NCBI GenBank assembly: GCA_022266195.1 | Contig: WHVY01000002.1 | Span: forward strand, 10,989,001 to 11,053,000 | DNA length: 64,000 bases | Direction: 5' to 3' | Source: Tetranychus cinnabarinus | Lineage: Eukaryota > Arthropoda > Arachnida > Trombidiformes > Tetranychidae | Shown: one piece after another, positions 33,003 to 46,498 of the stretch | Layout: the number at the start of each line of letters is the position of its first letter | Numbering within the stretch: the first letter of the stretch is position 1 | The notes under the pieces: generated by a model | Seen by the model: only the letters and a program-made list of their open reading frames with translations | Told to the model about the DNA's origin: nothing | Databases searched by the model: none | Program-made: the position numbers and the translations under genes

Positions 33003-34921
33003 ATGGATGACAAATGGACCCCTGTTGAAGATAGATTTAAATATGGAGTCGGTAAGTACTCTTAAATTACATTGTTTATCTCATTCAGCTATTACCATTA
33101 ATTCAATTTGTGGTGCCATTTATTAATGCCTTATTTCATTGATTCCATTTCATAGCTATATCCAATTTCTCATCGGACTCTCCGGTCGTCATTCAAAGTG
33201 CCTTAGACCTCGTTGTTGGTGAAACTGTTTCAATCCTTCTGTCTATAAAAGACTGGTATTATGGTCACAAATTGGGAGATAATGTCAGAGGAATTTTTCC
33301 CAAAAGTTACATTGCAATCAAAGATCATGTCGAGGAAAAGATCTGGTACGTTTCAATTGTCAACATCGATCATGTGAAAATATTTCACCGATTTCGTCAT
33401 TTTCATCTACAAATGGATTTGTGCTATTTTTTACCTTCTTATTCTTCACATTCTAATGATAAATCTGTTTTTATATCTGTTTTATAGCGGTGCTGAGATG
33501 AAAGAGCCAATTATTACAAAAGAAGTCACAGTTATTTTGAGAGAATGGAAAACGAGTGAAAGGTGAAATCATTGAAAATGATCACAAAGGCCAAGGCTTA
33601 TGGATTTCATATAAACTACTGCTTGGTGATTTAGAGCAAGCTCGTGGTGACTCGCCACATCTCATTTCCCAATATACCAAAATTGCGCGTCGAATGGGTT
33701 TTCCTGAGATAATTTTACCTGGTGACGTTCGTAATGATCTTTATTTAACTTTGATTTCCGGTGACTTCAGTTCAAAAGCAAGCAATGCTAAGAATATCGA
33801 AGTTACTATTAGAGTGTGCAATGATAGAGGTCACATCCTTCCTGAAGCAATCACCGTCGGTCCTGGTTTATCATTGGGATCTGAATACAAATCAGTTGTG
33901 TATTACCATGAAGAGAAACCTAAATGGATGGAAACCATCAAAATTTCGTTAGATATTGAAGATTTTCGTACTTCACATCTCAAAATAACTTACAAACACC
34001 GATCAAGCAATGAATCAAAGGACAAAAATGAGAAACCGTTTGCTTTCTCCTTCATCAGACTAATGAATGAAAATGGTACCACTTTGAAAGATGAAATTCA
34101 CGAACTTTTAATTTATAAAATTGATGGTAAAAAGTATGATGAAACTGACAGTAACGTGAGTTACTTTAAATTGCCATCCACTCGAAGTGAACTCGAGTCA
34201 AAAATACCAAAAGCAACATATTCCAACTCTGGTTCCAGTTTAAAGTTGGCCTTCTCCAATATCAGTGTACCTGGACTGACACTCACAATCACTTGTCAAT
34301 CCTCGTGATGTTTGCCTTGTTTCTTCCATAGTTTGTTCAACTAAACTAACTCAAAACATTGATCTACTTGGACTGCTTAAATCACCACCATCATCAAACG
34401 ACGACGAACTCAAAGCTTGTCTTCTTGCATTTATGAAAGTTGACGGTGAAGATATTGTCAAATTTTTGCAAGATATTTTAGACTCCTTTTTTAAAACTTT
34501 AACAGACAAAGAATCAGACGAATTTGTCGATTTAGTTTTTAAAGCTCTAGTTTTTGTTGTGGGGCTTATATCAGACACAAAGTATCAACATTTCCGTCCA
34601 GTACTTAATGTTTACATTGAGAAAACCTTTTCTGCTGCTTTAGCTTACAACAAATTGATTATTGCTCTGCGTCGTTATATTGACAAATTATCAGCTGGAC
34701 GATTACAATGTGACAAACTGAATGGATCTTTGTCGTTAGATGCCTCCATCGGATCTTATCATGAATTCAATGACAGCCTATTTGTCATAAGTATGATGAA
34801 AAGTATTGGCTTTCTCTTCAAATTTATTGTCCGTTCACGGTGCCTCTTCCTAGAATCACAAAGACTTCAGCGATTTGATGTTCCACTTGATAATATGGTC
34901 GAATTTACATCCATGCAAGAT
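33003..34921 (+). pseudogene. DOCK1/myoblast city partial duplicate, broken
   Basis: Exons 33003-33051 and 33156-33345 and the start of exon 3 (33488 on) are nearly identical to the intact gene at 53211. At about 33553 exon 3 is joined directly to the middle of exon 6 (GTGAAATC onward): the end of exon 3, exons 4-5 and the first part of exon 6 are deleted, and the join is out of frame (stop AGG TGA). A 13-base insertion near 34286 shifts the frame again after GLTL. The match ends at 34921 in the middle of the exon. The copy could make no more than an SH3-containing fragment. The low divergence shows it is young. Confidence 0.93.
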
Positions 34922-37170
34922 TTTTCCTCTCTTTCTTTATCTGTTTTCTTACTTCACTTTCTCTTTTTCATTCACATAATTCTATCTAGTGTTTATCCGT
35001 CTTATATTTCTCTTATTAAACTTTATCTTCCTTTTTCCTTCAAATTTTATTAGATTAATTTCACCCATAAATCATTTCAGCTCATAAATTATGATAATCA
35101 AGTTTACACTTGATGAGAAATTTTCTATTTTAATTTGCTTTAAATTTTTCTATTCAATATAATGTAGATTACGATAGACAAATGAGCTGAACAAACCAAC
35201 ATTTTCATTATTTTATTATGATTATCATGTTAAAATTCAATTATTTGTTTCAACAGAATGTTCAATTGCACTTTAACTGCATTCAATGTACAATAATTAA
35301 AACCCATTATTTTTTCACAAAATAATCAAAGCGTACAGAAAAAGAATCGTCAACTCTTGAATTGAGTCTTGATTGTTTCTAGCCGTTCCGTTTCATAGTT
35401 TGACAGATGCTTCATATGCACAATCATAGTTTTGATTAACTAATGAGTATTGTGCTGAAAAGGAGTAAATATACAAAATTTTCCTTTCGAGTTAAGAGTT
35501 GTGACTGTGGGAGTTGATCGGCAGGTCAGGGAGATAATAAATTACTCAAAATCAGTATAATTGTTTGTTTTAAATTCTATTGGCGAATGTACCAAAATTT
35601 TACTTCATTTCGTAGCAATGATACAACTGAGGATGTTATCAGATAGCTTGTCTCACCAATTTTGTGTCCAAAGTTCATTTTAATATGAGAATAGAATCGG
35701 CTCCATTATGTGTTATTATTTGGATGAAACGCACGAAGCACATGATAAATAACACCCTCTTTCATGGATTATATCGCCGTTTGAATAATCTTCTTCGTCT
35801 ATCTATTTCATTTAACAGATTAACTCTAATTTCAAGCATTTATTAATAATAAACTAAAAATCACACTTTATATGTATTTAGTTTTCTGTTCAATTTGAAA
35901 ACCTTAATTCACAATGATTTCTTCGTTTGTTCAAAAACTAGTTCTAATTGTAGTTTTCATTGCAATTAGCTGTGAAACTAAAGATAATTGTGATTATTCT
36001 TGTTTAACTAAAAGCTATTCTTACAAGGACGTGGACAAAGATGTAGCCAGTGTCACTTTCACAGCAAAACAAGTCAATGGAGTTAACTATTTGACCATAA
36101 ATCTTGTTGGATATAATATCAAAGAATCTAAATATCAACAAGTCTCTGTTTCAATTACAAGTGATCCTGCTGTTAATAAATACTATTGTGAACGGACTGT
36201 ATTAGGATCTACTGCCGCATATTACCAGAGTCCACGTAGACAATTCACCAATGGTTCATCAATATTCCGAGATAATACTTTATACTGTTCTTGGACAATG
36301 TCAAGATCAGATTATATTTGGCCAACGAATTCAAATGGCAATGAATTAGATCTGGAATTTAATTATAATTATGATGTATTGTTGGCCAATAATGATCAAA
36401 CCTTAATGGCCGCTGCCAACATTAAAGATTTACCCATTTATCAAATGAAATTTTTGAATTGTTGCTACAAGGTCCATGGCAATGACAAAGTTCAGCTATT
36501 TGTCAGACAAACAGACAATTCAAATGATTTTAATATTTTTGTATTGGAGGACGATACTTCATCATCAGGTTACATTACTTCTGTTGATTTAACTGGACCA
36601 GATTCGAGTGAACTTACTTTTGATTGTTATTTCTCAAGCAGTTATGTTGATGCTATTTTGAAAATGGATGGTCAATCTGCTTCAATTAATAAACAACTTT
36701 TATATTCTGATGTATCAAACGGAAAGGTTTGCTCTTGGTCGATCCCATTGTCAATCCAAGGATCATTTGGAAACTATGATACCAGGAATCGAGTTTATGA
36801 TTTGCAAATGTCAGCGGATGGTATAAATGTTTATACAGAGAAAGGCATCGCGCTGAAAAGTTCAGGTTCAATGCAAATCGCAAATTTATTCATTGTGATT
36901 TTCGCAATTTTGTTGCACCAGAGAATACTTTAAAATTGTAAACCATTATTAAACCAAATAATGATAATAAAATATATCACACAACACCAAACAATTGACT
37001 ATTGACTTATTTGCACGAGTTTTTTGAAGCTATTCATTAATATAAGAACTAAAATGCTTTACTTTTGAGAATAATTATTTGTTGTGAAACAGATCGCTGC
37101 GATACGTTCTGACTTTAGGTTTAGGAAAGTTCACTCCTCGAATGATGGTAGCACCTGAAGAGCCTAAACT
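34922..37170 (+). repeat. Duplicate of 13212-15450 carrying S4
   Basis: The sequence follows the PTB downstream flank, the S1 upstream region, the S gene and about 220 bases beyond it in the same order. Identity is high in the spacer and lower in the gene. It abuts the truncated DOCK copy at 34921. Confidence 0.88.
35914..36933 (+). CDS. Secreted/GPI-like 8-cysteine protein S4
   Basis: A single-exon gene of 339 residues. The signal peptide is [20 protein letters not shown]. The first domain has an insertion relative to S1-S3 ([14 protein letters not shown]), which it shares with S5 and S6. The eight cysteines are kept. The C-terminus ends in a hydrophobic tail ([18 protein letters not shown]), as expected for a GPI or membrane anchor. 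The middle ([20 protein letters not shown] and following) is very close to S1 and S3. Upstream module copies lie at 35650-35830. Function unknown. Confidence 0.86.
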   Translation: MISSFVQKLVLIVVFIAISCETKDNCDYSCLTKSYSYKDVDKDVASVTFTAKQVNGVNYLTINLVGYNIKESKYQQVSVSITSDPAVNKYYCERTVLGSTAAYYQSPRRQFTNGSSIFRDNTLYCSWTMSRSDYIWPTNSNGNELDLEFNYNYDVLLANNDQTLMAAANIKDLPIYQMKFLNCCYKVHGNDKVQLFVRQTDNSNDFNIFVLEDDTSSSGYITSVDLTGPDSSELTFDCYFSSSYVDAILKMDGQSASINKQLLYSDVSNGKVCSWSIPLSIQGSFGNYDTRNRVYDLQMSADGINVYTEKGIALKSSGSMQIANLFIVIFAILLHQRIL

Positions 37171-37844
37171 TATTTCAACCTAAGCCTAAAATTTCAAAAC
37201 ACGAGCATTTCAACCCTGACCGAGTATCTCAACCTTTAATCATTTGAAATTTTTGTCAATAAAGGTCAACACTCCACAGAGAGTGGTTATAAACAAATGG
37301 TATCCAGCCATATCATTCCATTGAAATGAAACTATCTAAAAACAAAATTTTAATCGCAATTACTGATTTCAAAATTGATCATCAATGTTTCACTCATTTA
37401 TGAAATATTATTATTATCCCATATTATTTCCGATAACAACAAAAAAAATAACATTCCCTCAATAATGAACAATTATTAAAGCGAAATGTCTTCAAAACAC
37501 AAGTCTATTTTGATTGTAATTTTACTTTTTGTTTTTTTCTGGTAAAATTGTTAGCTTTTAAAAATATTTGGAAGTAATTTTTACAGTTACCGAAATAAAT
37601 TGGTTGATTCGGTAATAATTTGGGCTCAAACGGCTCATTAAGGCTGATAAATTTCATATTATATCTGGTAACAAGATAAGATATTTAAACTCATGATTTT
37701 AACACCTGCATGGTACTTATCATGCATTACATATGGTTAGGTTAATGAATGAATTTGATTTTTGTTAGAGAGAGAAACTATTCTCCAGAAATTGTGAGTT
37801 ACTCTTCATTAGAGTTCTCTTCAGTGAAAGATTAATTTAATTCA
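36934..37844. other. S4 downstream spacer, no gene seen
   Basis: A polyadenylation-like AATAAA follows S4 near 36967. The first ~230 bases match the S1 downstream region. The rest is AT-rich with no supported feature. Confidence 0.6.
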
Positions 37845-40330
37845 CATTTAGATCCGTTGATTGTTAGGGACATGCAAAATGAGTAGATTCGTGTGATTTA
37901 AACATTTCTATGATCAATAGTCTACGTGAAAATCAGATTCGAAGATAAAACTTCGATCGCTTTTTATAGAGTTGTGGGGTCAGACATTTTCATGAAACTA
38001 ATTATCCTGTTGAAACTTTTAATGGTTAATCAGCCTATCCACTTATTTTGACAAATAAAACTTTTCTTTTTCTGTAAAGCAGATAAGTTCGATTGTTAAT
38101 TAAATCGACGGCATTCTGTGACCATAATAGTTAGAGAGCTGAAACTTGTTATTAGCCCATAAAAAATGTCTGTACACATTATGGAATGAATAATTTTTTC
38201 AATAGATGTACAGTTCTGTTAGTTTTGGCAATTAAGCTGCAAACTTCGAGTCTCGATATTTCGAGAATGGCATCACCCACATTCATCATTATTTCACTAA
38301 TTAAATCCTTTACTAATTAATAACTCAATTCACTTTTATAACTTTCCATTAGTTAATTTTGTTCATGATTATTGGTGTGTAAATGGACGAGTAACAACTT
38401 ATTTAACAAACTAAGCTCATCTCAACCCATTTCTTGGTTTTTAAAACAATTTTCTGGTTAAACTTTGAAATGAAATGCAAAAAGTAATGCCAATGGCTCG
38501 AACGTTTGAGTAAAGATTTGAGACTTGGTGCGTTTGTAGGGACATAAAAACTGAGTCGATTACTACTATTAAAGGATTCATCCGATGGACAGTTTTCGAT
38601 AAAATCGAGTCCAAAGTTGAAACTTCGATTGCCTTTTGTGAAGCTATGGAAGAAGATTTATTCGTAAAACTCATTTTAATGATGTAACTTTTGATGGATG
38701 ACCAGAAAATGCACTTATCTCGACAAATAAAACTTTCGGTTTTCTGTAAAACAGATAAGTTCGATTTTCAATTAAACCGATGGCATTTTGTGAAGATAAT
38801 AGTTAGAGCGCTGAAACTTGTTAATGGTCTATGAAAATTGTTTGCACATATCATGGTTTGAATTATTTTTTCAATAGACCAACAGTTCACTTCATTTTGG
38901 CTATTGGACTGAAAACTTTATACATCGATATTTCGATAATGGTAGTACATTAAAGCATCATTCTTTGACAAATCACTAGATTTTATTAGGAATCATAATA
39001 CCTTCAAATTATAGATTATTCAAGAAGCTACGCAAAAAGTTATAACATTGTATTACTCAGGGTGTTAGTTTTGATATTTGGTTAACAAAGGTAAATGTTT
39101 ATTTACGATATGTTATAATAACGTTCATCTTTGAAGGAATTGGCAAGGATTTCTGGTTTTTTCAGTCATATCATGTTATAGCCTATGACAACATTTAATG
39201 ATTGGGCCAAGAAATATGGTTCTGGGTTTTATTCTTGTCGCAATATCGCTATCCAAAGTTTTAAGCCAAATCGCCAGAATCGAGAGAACTTTTGATCTTT
39301 TGAAAAAAGCATATGAACCATGATATGAACAAACAATATTTACACACTCATAATAAGTTTCAGCTCGCTAACTAATATATTTGAAGAATGCTATCGATTA
39401 AAACAAAAAGCGACTTTGATCTGTTGCACAGAAATGCAAAATGTTATTGCTTGAAATGAGAGCATTTTCTGGTTTTCCATCAAAATTTATATCAGTGAAA
39501 TGAATTTTATGAAAAAATCTAATTCCATAGCTTGACAAAAGGCAATCGAAGTTTCAACTTTGGACTCGATTTTATCAAAAACTGTCCATCGGATGAATCC
39601 TTTAATAGTAGTAATCGACTCAGTTTTTATGTCCCTACAAACGCACCAAGTCTCAAATCTTTACTCAAACGTTCGAGCCATTGGCATTACTTTTTGCATT
39701 TCATTTCAAAGTTTAACCAGAAAATTGTTTTAAAAACCAAGAAATGGGTTGAGATGAGCTTAGTTTGTTAAATAAGTTGTTACTCGTCCATTTACACACC
39801 AATAATCATGAACAAAATTAACTAATGGAAAGTTAAAAAGTGAATTGAGTTATTAATTAGTAAAGGATTTAATTAGTGAAATAATGATGAATGTGGGTGA
39901 TGCCATTCTCGAAATATCGAGACTCGAAGTTTGCAGCTTAATTGCCAAAATGAAGAGAACTATTGACCTATTGAAAAAATTATTCAAACCATGATATGTG
40001 CAAACAATTTTCATAGATCGAGAACAAATTTCAGCTCTCTAACTATTATGGTCACAAAATGCCATCGGTTTAATTAAAAATCGAACTTATCTGTTTTACA
40101 GAAAACCGAAAATTTTATTTGTCGAGATAAGTGCATTTTCTGGTTATCTATTAAAAGTTACATCATTAAAATGAAGTTTGATGAAAATATCTGAACATAT
40201 AACTGTACAAAAGACGAACGAAGTTTCAACTTCGAAGTCGATTTTCGTGAAGATTTCCCGTGAATCGCACAAACGGGGCAGTTTTTATGGTTCTACAAAT
40301 TAACAGAGTCTAAATTTGAAAGAAATTCAT
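37845..40330. repeat. Fold-back repeat 1 (long inverted arms)
   Basis: The left arm (from 37845) and right arm (to 40330) are inverted copies around a centre near 39080. For example, 38390-38690 pairs with 39520-39790. Arms diverge by insertions and point changes. The same arm sequence builds the fold-backs at 43190-46172 and 48540-51400. The open frames in the arms are symmetrical by-products. Confidence 0.8.
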
Positions 40331-40614
40331 TTTAACCGGTTCTTGTCCTTCGTTTCATTTGTTTTTGCAGAAATGTTACATTTGTGTTAACAACCTTACA
40401 TTGAATTTGTTTTGCTGCAAAATTAACACTGGTTACATTTTTGTTCCCATCTTTGTAAAAATTAGCTTCTAGTTGAACAACGGAAATTGAACGTATCTTT
40501 AGCTTGACAGAAAATTTAATGAAATGTATTACAATTAGAAATCGGTTTTGGAATAAGTTTCAATAAAAAGCTCGTGCAAATAATAAGTCAATAGTTTATT
40601 TTGTTTTTGTTTAT

Positions 40615-41432
40615 TTTGACAAGAAACTGCTGCGATCATGGCTGATCGCAAGTTTCTTTTAACCACCCATGCTAACCGTGCTAAGCTTCTTTTCACGGTA
40701 TTTTCCACCACCGAATTTAACACATCCGCCAGATCAACCAAATCAAACATCACTTTTTGTCCACCAAATTGTCCAACACTTTCATTCGCCGCTTTAGAGT
40801 GGCTTTTTTCCACCACATTTCCAAACAATTTTTTATAAGATTATCCACCACCCAAATCCACCAAATTTTTGACCACTTCTTGGGATATGATGGTGATTAA
40901 TAGTGGATGTGTTAGATGAGTGATAATCTTATAAAATATGGTTTGAAAATGGGCCCGAAAAAAGTGGTGAAAAATTCAGTGAACAATTTTTTGAGAAAAG
41001 TCTCTTTAAAAAGTGATGATGTTTGATCTGGCTGATTCGGTGGATGTGGTAGATTAGGTGGTAGACAATACGGTGAAAAGGCCGTGAAAAGACGGTAAAA
41101 AAGGTGGAGGAAAAAGCTGGTCACCTCTTTACTCTTTACTCAAAAAACAAAAGTTTTACATAAAATCCTGGTCTAACAATGAACCATAAACCTGAATAAC
41201 AAAAAAGTTTTTCCCCCTCACTCAATGTTATTGAATACGGATTCTACAGTTTTCCCCCCACCCTCTATTTTCATGAATTTCTCAGAGATCTGAATTCTGA
41301 TGTGAGGTTTCCTATTTTTCGTGGATGTAGTTGAACTCGCGCTTTCATGCTGTGTAATTTTTATTCTTAGAACCCGCTCAGTTTGGCCACAATCTTGACA
41401 CAAAAATTTGATACATTGACTTTATATATTGT
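40615..41432. repeat. Insertion with inverted arms in the S5 3' spacer
   Basis: The homologous spacer at 46363 is continuous where this copy has about 800 extra bases. 40640-40850 and 40915-41100 are inverted copies of each other, rich in CCACC/GGTGG. The rest (41110-41430) includes a minus-strand frame with CQDCGQTE that I do not recognise. The ends are not sharply defined. Confidence 0.55.
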
Positions 41433-41493
41433 GTAGATTGATGTATCATCATGAGATATTTTTATTAATTAGTTAGTTTTTTGGTTAGCACTT

Positions 41494-42528
41494 CTAAAGA
41501 ATCATCTGGCGCAACAAAAACGCGGCGAATAAAATAAATATATTTGAAGTTTGCGTTAAACCTGAACCTTTCAGCGTTATTCCCTTCTCTGTATAAACAT
41601 ATTTACCATCCACATTCACTTTCAAATCGTAAACACGGTTTCTGGTATCATGATATCCAATCGTTGAATTGATTGACAGTGGAATCGACCAAGTGCAAAT
41701 TTTACCTGTTAAAAATCTTTGACTAGAAATTCGGGAAGTGATTGAAGTTGATTTGCCATCCATTTCCAGATGACCATCCACCCAATTGCTTGCAAAGTAA
41801 CATTCAAAACCAAGTTTACTCGAATCTGATCCAGTTAACTCAACAGATGTAAAGTAAGCTGATGGTACACTATCCGTCAATATAAAAACATCAAAACCAT
41901 TTGAAATGTTTGTTTGCCTGACAAATAACTGAACTTTGTCATTACCATGGACTTTGTAGCAGCAATTCAAAAATTTCAAATAATAAATGGGTAAATCTTT
42001 AATGTCTGTAGCAGCCATAAAGCTGTGATCGATATTGGATAACATTACAGCATAATTAGAATCAGATTCCAAATCCAATCCTTTGCCAATTGAGTTTTTC
42101 GGCCAAATTGAATCTTCTCTGGATATTGTCCAAGAACAGTATAAAGTATGACTTTGGTATTTAAACGAACCACTGATGATTTGGCCTTGTGGACCATTGA
42201 AATATGCGGTCATAGATCCGTATCTATTCCTTTCACAAATATATTTGTTGCTATCGGAGCCACTATTAATTGAAACAAAAACTTGCTGATATTCAGGTTC
42301 TTTGATATTATATCCAACAAGATTTATGGTCAAATAGTTGACTCCATTGATCTGTTTTGCTGTGAATGTAACACTGGCAACATCTTTGTCCACTTCCTTG
42401 TACGAATAGGTTTTAGTTAAACAGGAATAATCACAAGTAGTTGCCGTTTCACAGCTAATTGCAATGATAACTACAATTAGAACTAGTTTTTGGATAACCC
42501 AATATTCCATTGTAATTTTAATTTCCAA
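41494..42528 (-). CDS. Secreted/GPI-like 8-cysteine protein S5
   Basis: 344 residues from the ATG at 42528. A second ATG ([10 protein letters not shown]) six codons in is the better match to the family start, so the true product may be 338 residues. It has a signal peptide, eight cysteines (TCDYSC, YICER, LYCSW, NCC, FEC, ICTW) and a hydrophobic C-terminus ([17 protein letters not shown]). The second domain ([20 protein letters not shown]) is shared with S6 rather than S1-S4, so S5 and S6 form a subgroup. It lies between fold-backs 1 and 2 on the minus strand. Confidence 0.85.
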   Translation of the reverse strand: MEIKITMEYWVIQKLVLIVVIIAISCETATTCDYSCLTKTYSYKEVDKDVASVTFTAKQINGVNYLTINLVGYNIKEPEYQQVFVSINSGSDSNKYICERNRYGSMTAYFNGPQGQIISGSFKYQSHTLYCSWTISREDSIWPKNSIGKGLDLESDSNYAVMLSNIDHSFMAATDIKDLPIYYLKFLNCCYKVHGNDKVQLFVRQTNISNGFDVFILTDSVPSAYFTSVELTGSDSSKLGFECYFASNWVDGHLEMDGKSTSITSRISSQRFLTGKICTWSIPLSINSTIGYHDTRNRVYDLKVNVDGKYVYTEKGITLKGSGLTQTSNIFILFAAFLLRQMIL

Positions 42529-42700
42529 TTGAACAAAAATTAAATACTTATGAAGTGTGAAATGTAATTGATTGTTAATAAATAGTTGAAAATATGAGTT
42601 AATCTGTTAAATGAAATAGATTGACGAAGATTATCCAAACAGGGATATAATTCATGAAAAAGGGTGATATTTATCATTTACTTGATCTTGGTTAGCTAAT
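42529..42700 (-). promoter_or_regulatory. Upstream region of S5 with a partial module
   Basis: TATTTAATTTTTGTTCAATT (complement) sits just upstream of the start, as in the other members, and a shortened family module lies at about 42595-42670. The farther spacer 42690-42880 matches 17090-17520 and 48045-48260. Confidence 0.45.
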
Positions 42701-43076
42701 TTATTATAATCTAATTGCCAGAAAATAAATCAAACATGCAAATTATTTTTTAGAGGGTTGAAATAATCATGTGCTTTATTGAAATAATTAATCAATTTAT
42801 TCACAAGTCACTTTCAAAATCAAGTGGAGTTATCCATTTGTTGTTACAAAATAAATCGCTAATCCTTTAGTTTTCAAGAGACTGGACCACACAATTTTAT
42901 TGAAACAGCGATAGAAAGTTTAATTTACAATACAATTCAGCCTCAAATGATGGAACCCAATTCTGTTCTCGTACAGTATTCACAACGAAATGTCCCTGAT
43001 TTAGCGAAATTTAGCTTCTTATTATGACCAAGTGATACGTGATTAAGTTAATAAATTAATCTGATACTTTGTTTAC

Positions 43077-43078
<2 letters not shown>

Positions 43079-43108
<30 letters not shown>
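43079..43108. repeat. (GA)n microsatellite
   Basis: About 14 GA units. The homologous spacer at 48473 has only about five, so the tract is variable. Confidence 0.95.
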
Positions 43109-43111
<3 letters not shown>

Positions 43112-43189
43112 TTCGGTTGTTACTAAAAAGACACAATTGTAACATTAGTGCACAAGTTAACACAAATGGGCAAAACTGGGTAAAAAATG

Positions 43190-46172
43190 TTACTTTCAAA
43201 TTTAGACTCTGTTAGTTTGTTGACGCATAAAAACTCTGTCCAGTTGTTTGATTTAAAAGTTTCTCTGATCAATAGTTTTCAAGAAAATCAAGTTCGAAGT
43301 TGCAACTTCAATCGACTTTTGTACAGTCAAGTTACGAGATTTTTTCATCAAACTTCATTTCACTGATTGATTTTTTGATAGATAACCAGAAAATGCACTT
43401 ATTTTGACAAATAAAATTTTCGGTTTTCTGTAAAACAGATAAGTTCGATTTTTAGTTAAAACGATCGCAATCCATGACCAAAATAGTTAAACAGCTAAAA
43501 CTTTTTCTCGGTCTATGAAAATTGTTTGTACATATCATTGTTTGAATAATTTTTTCAATAGGTCAATTCTTCTCTTGATTTTGGCAATTGGCCGTAGAAC
43601 TTTGAGCCTCGAAATTTCGAGAACGGCATCACTCAGCTTCATCATTATTTCGCCAATTTAGTCCTTAACTAATTTATGTTTGAATGCACTTTGATAAATT
43701 TCCATTAGTCAATTTCGGTCATGATTTTTGTTCTGTAAATGGACGAGTAACAACTTATTTAACAAACTAAACTCATCTCAACCCATTTCTTGGTTTTTAA
43801 ACCAATTTTCTGGTTAAACTTTGAAATGAAATGCAAAAAGTAATACCAATGGCTCGAAAATTTGAGTAAAGAGTTGAGACTTGATAGGTTTGTAGGGACA
43901 TAGAAACTGAGTAGATTACTACTATCACAGAATTATTCCGATGATTAGTTTTCTAGAAAATCGAGGCTAAAATTGAAACTTCGATTGCTTTTTGTGAAGC
44001 TTTGGAAGTATATTTTTTCGTAAAACTCATTTTACTGATGTAACTTTTGATGACCAACCAGAAAATGGTTTCATTTTAAGCAATAACATTTAGCATTTCT
44101 GCAGAATAGATCAAAGTCAATTTTTGTTTGAATCGATATCATTCTGTGAACATAATAATTAGCGAGCTGAAACTTATTATGCGTGTGTAAATATTGTCTG
44201 CACATATCCTGGAGTGAACACTTTTTTCGATAGATCAACAGTTCTCTTGTTTTTTGCAATTGGACTAAAAACTTTGAACATCGATATTTCGACAACAATA
44301 GAACCCATAACCATCATTCTTTGGTCAATCATTTAATTTTGTCATAGGCTATAACATGTTATGACTGAAAACGCACAAAATCCGAGCCGATTCCTTCAAA
44401 GATGAATGTTATTATAGCATATCGTAAATAAACATTTACTAATAATAGCACCTTTGTTAATAAATATCAAATCTAACAGCCTGAGTAATAGATGTTATAA
44501 CTTTTTGAGTTATCTAAAATTTGAATGTATTAAGGTTCCTAATAAAATCTAATGATTTGTCCAAAAACGATGCTTTTAGGTACTACCATTCTCGAAATAT
44601 CGATGCTCAAAGTTTTTATTCTAATGGCCAAAATCAAGAGAACTGTTGATCCATTGAAAAAATTATTCAAACCATGATATGTACAAACAATTTTCATAGA
44701 CCGAGAACAAGTTTTGACTCTTTAACTAGTATGGTCATGGATTGCGATCGTTTTAACTAAAAATCGAACTTATCTGTTTTACAGAAAACCGAAAAGTTTA
44801 TTTGTCAAAACAAGTGCATCTTGGTGGTTATCCATCAAAATATTTATCAGTGGAATGAAGTTTGATGAAAAAATCTGGTCACACAACTGTAGATTTGATA
44901 TTTATTAACAAAGGTGCTATTATTAGTAAATGTTTCTTTACGATATGCTATAATAACATTCATCTTTGAAGGAATCGGCTCGGATTTTGTGCGTTTTCAG
45001 TCATAACATGTTATAGCCTATGACAAAATTAAATGATTGACCAAAGAATGATGGTTATGGGTTCTATTGTTGTCGAAATATCGATGTTCAAAGTTTTTAG
45101 TCCAATTGCAAAAAACAAGAGAACTGTTGATCTATCGAAAAAAGTGTTCACTCCAGGATATGTGCAGACAATATTTACACACGCATAATAAGTTTCAGCT
45201 CGCTAATTATTATGTTCACAGAATGATATCGATTCAAACAAAAATTGACTTTGATCTATTCTGCAGAAATGCTAAATGTTATTGCTTAAAATGAAACCAT
45301 TTTCTGGTTGGTCATCAAAAGTTACATCAGTAAAATGAGTTTTACGAAAAAATATACTTCCAAAGCTTCACAAAAAGCAATCGAAGTTTCAATTTTAGCC
45401 TCGATTTTCTAGAAAACTAATCATCGGAATAATTCTGTGATAGTAGTAATCTACTCAGTTTCTATGTCCCTACAAACCTATCAAGTCTCAACTCTTTACT
45501 CAAATTTTCGAGCCATTGGTATTACTTTTTGCATTTCATTTCAAAGTTTAACCAGAAAATTGGTTTAAAAACCAAGAAATGGGTTGAGATGAGTTTAGTT
45601 TGTTAAATAAGTTGTTACTCGTCCATTTACAGAACAAAAATCATGACCGAAATTGACTAATGGAAATTTATCAAAGTGCATTCAAACATAAATTAGTTAA
45701 GGACTAAATTGGCGAAATAATGATGAAGCTGAGTGATGCCGTTCTCGAAATTTCGAGGCTCAAAGTTCTACGGCCAATTGCCAAAATCAAGAGAAGAATT
45801 GACCTATTGAAAAAATTATTCAAACAATGATATGTACAAACAATTTTCATAGACCGAGAAAAAGTTTTAGCTGTTTAACTATTTTGGTCATGGATTGCGA
45901 TCGTTTTAACTAAAAATCGAACTTATCTGTTTTACAGAAAACCGAAAATTTTATTTGTCAAAATAAGTGCATTTTCTGGTTATCTATCAAAAAATCAATC
46001 AGTGAAATGAAGTTTGATGAAAAAATCTCGTAACTTGACTGTACAAAAGGCGATTGAAGTTTCAACTTGGAACCCGAATTTGTCGAAAACTATCAATCAT
46101 AGAAATCTTTAAATCGCCCAAATGGACTCAGTTTTCATGCGTCTACAAACTAATAGAGTCTAAATTTGAAAG
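43190..46172. repeat. Fold-back repeat 2, about 3 kb, arms nearly identical
   Basis: 43193-44470 and 44890-46172 are inverted copies around a ~400-base centre near 44680. A 75-codon frame occurs identically on the minus strand at 44071-44298 and the plus strand at 45067-45294, which shows how similar the arms are. I see no transposase. Confidence 0.88.
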
Positions 46173-46498
46173 AAATTCGTTTTAACCCGTTCTTGTCCAT
46201 TCGTTTCATTTGTTTGTGCATATTGTTTGTGTTTGTGTTTAGCTTGACAGCAAATTGTAATGAAAAGTAAGTACAGCTTATTACAAATAGAAATAGTTTT
46301 TAGAAAAATAAGTTTCAATAAAAAGCTCGTGCAAATAATAAGTCAATAGCTTATTTTGTTTTTGTTTATTTTGATTGATGTATCATCATGAGATATTTTT
46401 ATTAATTAGTTAGTAATTGGTCGCAATTCTAAAGAATCATTTGGCGCAACAAGAGCGCTGAGAATAAAATAAAATTTGGGCGAAATTTGTGTTAAACC

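Larger units (their letters stand above)
27018..34921 (+). repeat. Duplicate of the DOCK 5' region, split by transposons
   Basis: Stretches at 27018-27087, 27353-27404 and 32880-34921 match 52975-56461 (DOCK upstream region and 5' exons) in order. The gaps between them are transposon insertions with clean target duplications, so the copy predates the insertions. At 34921 the DOCK match ends inside an exon and sequence matching 13212 onward begins. Confidence 0.9.

Noticed and set aside
33556..34308. Open frame of 250 codons as a separate DOCK-like gene
   Set aside because: It starts at a GTG at an out-of-frame deletion junction and ends at a 13-base insertion; it is a piece of a broken duplicate.
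44071..45294. Two identical 75-codon frames on opposite strands
   Set aside because: They are the same sequence in the two arms of a fold-back repeat, do not resemble any protein, and are disrupted in the other fold-backs.
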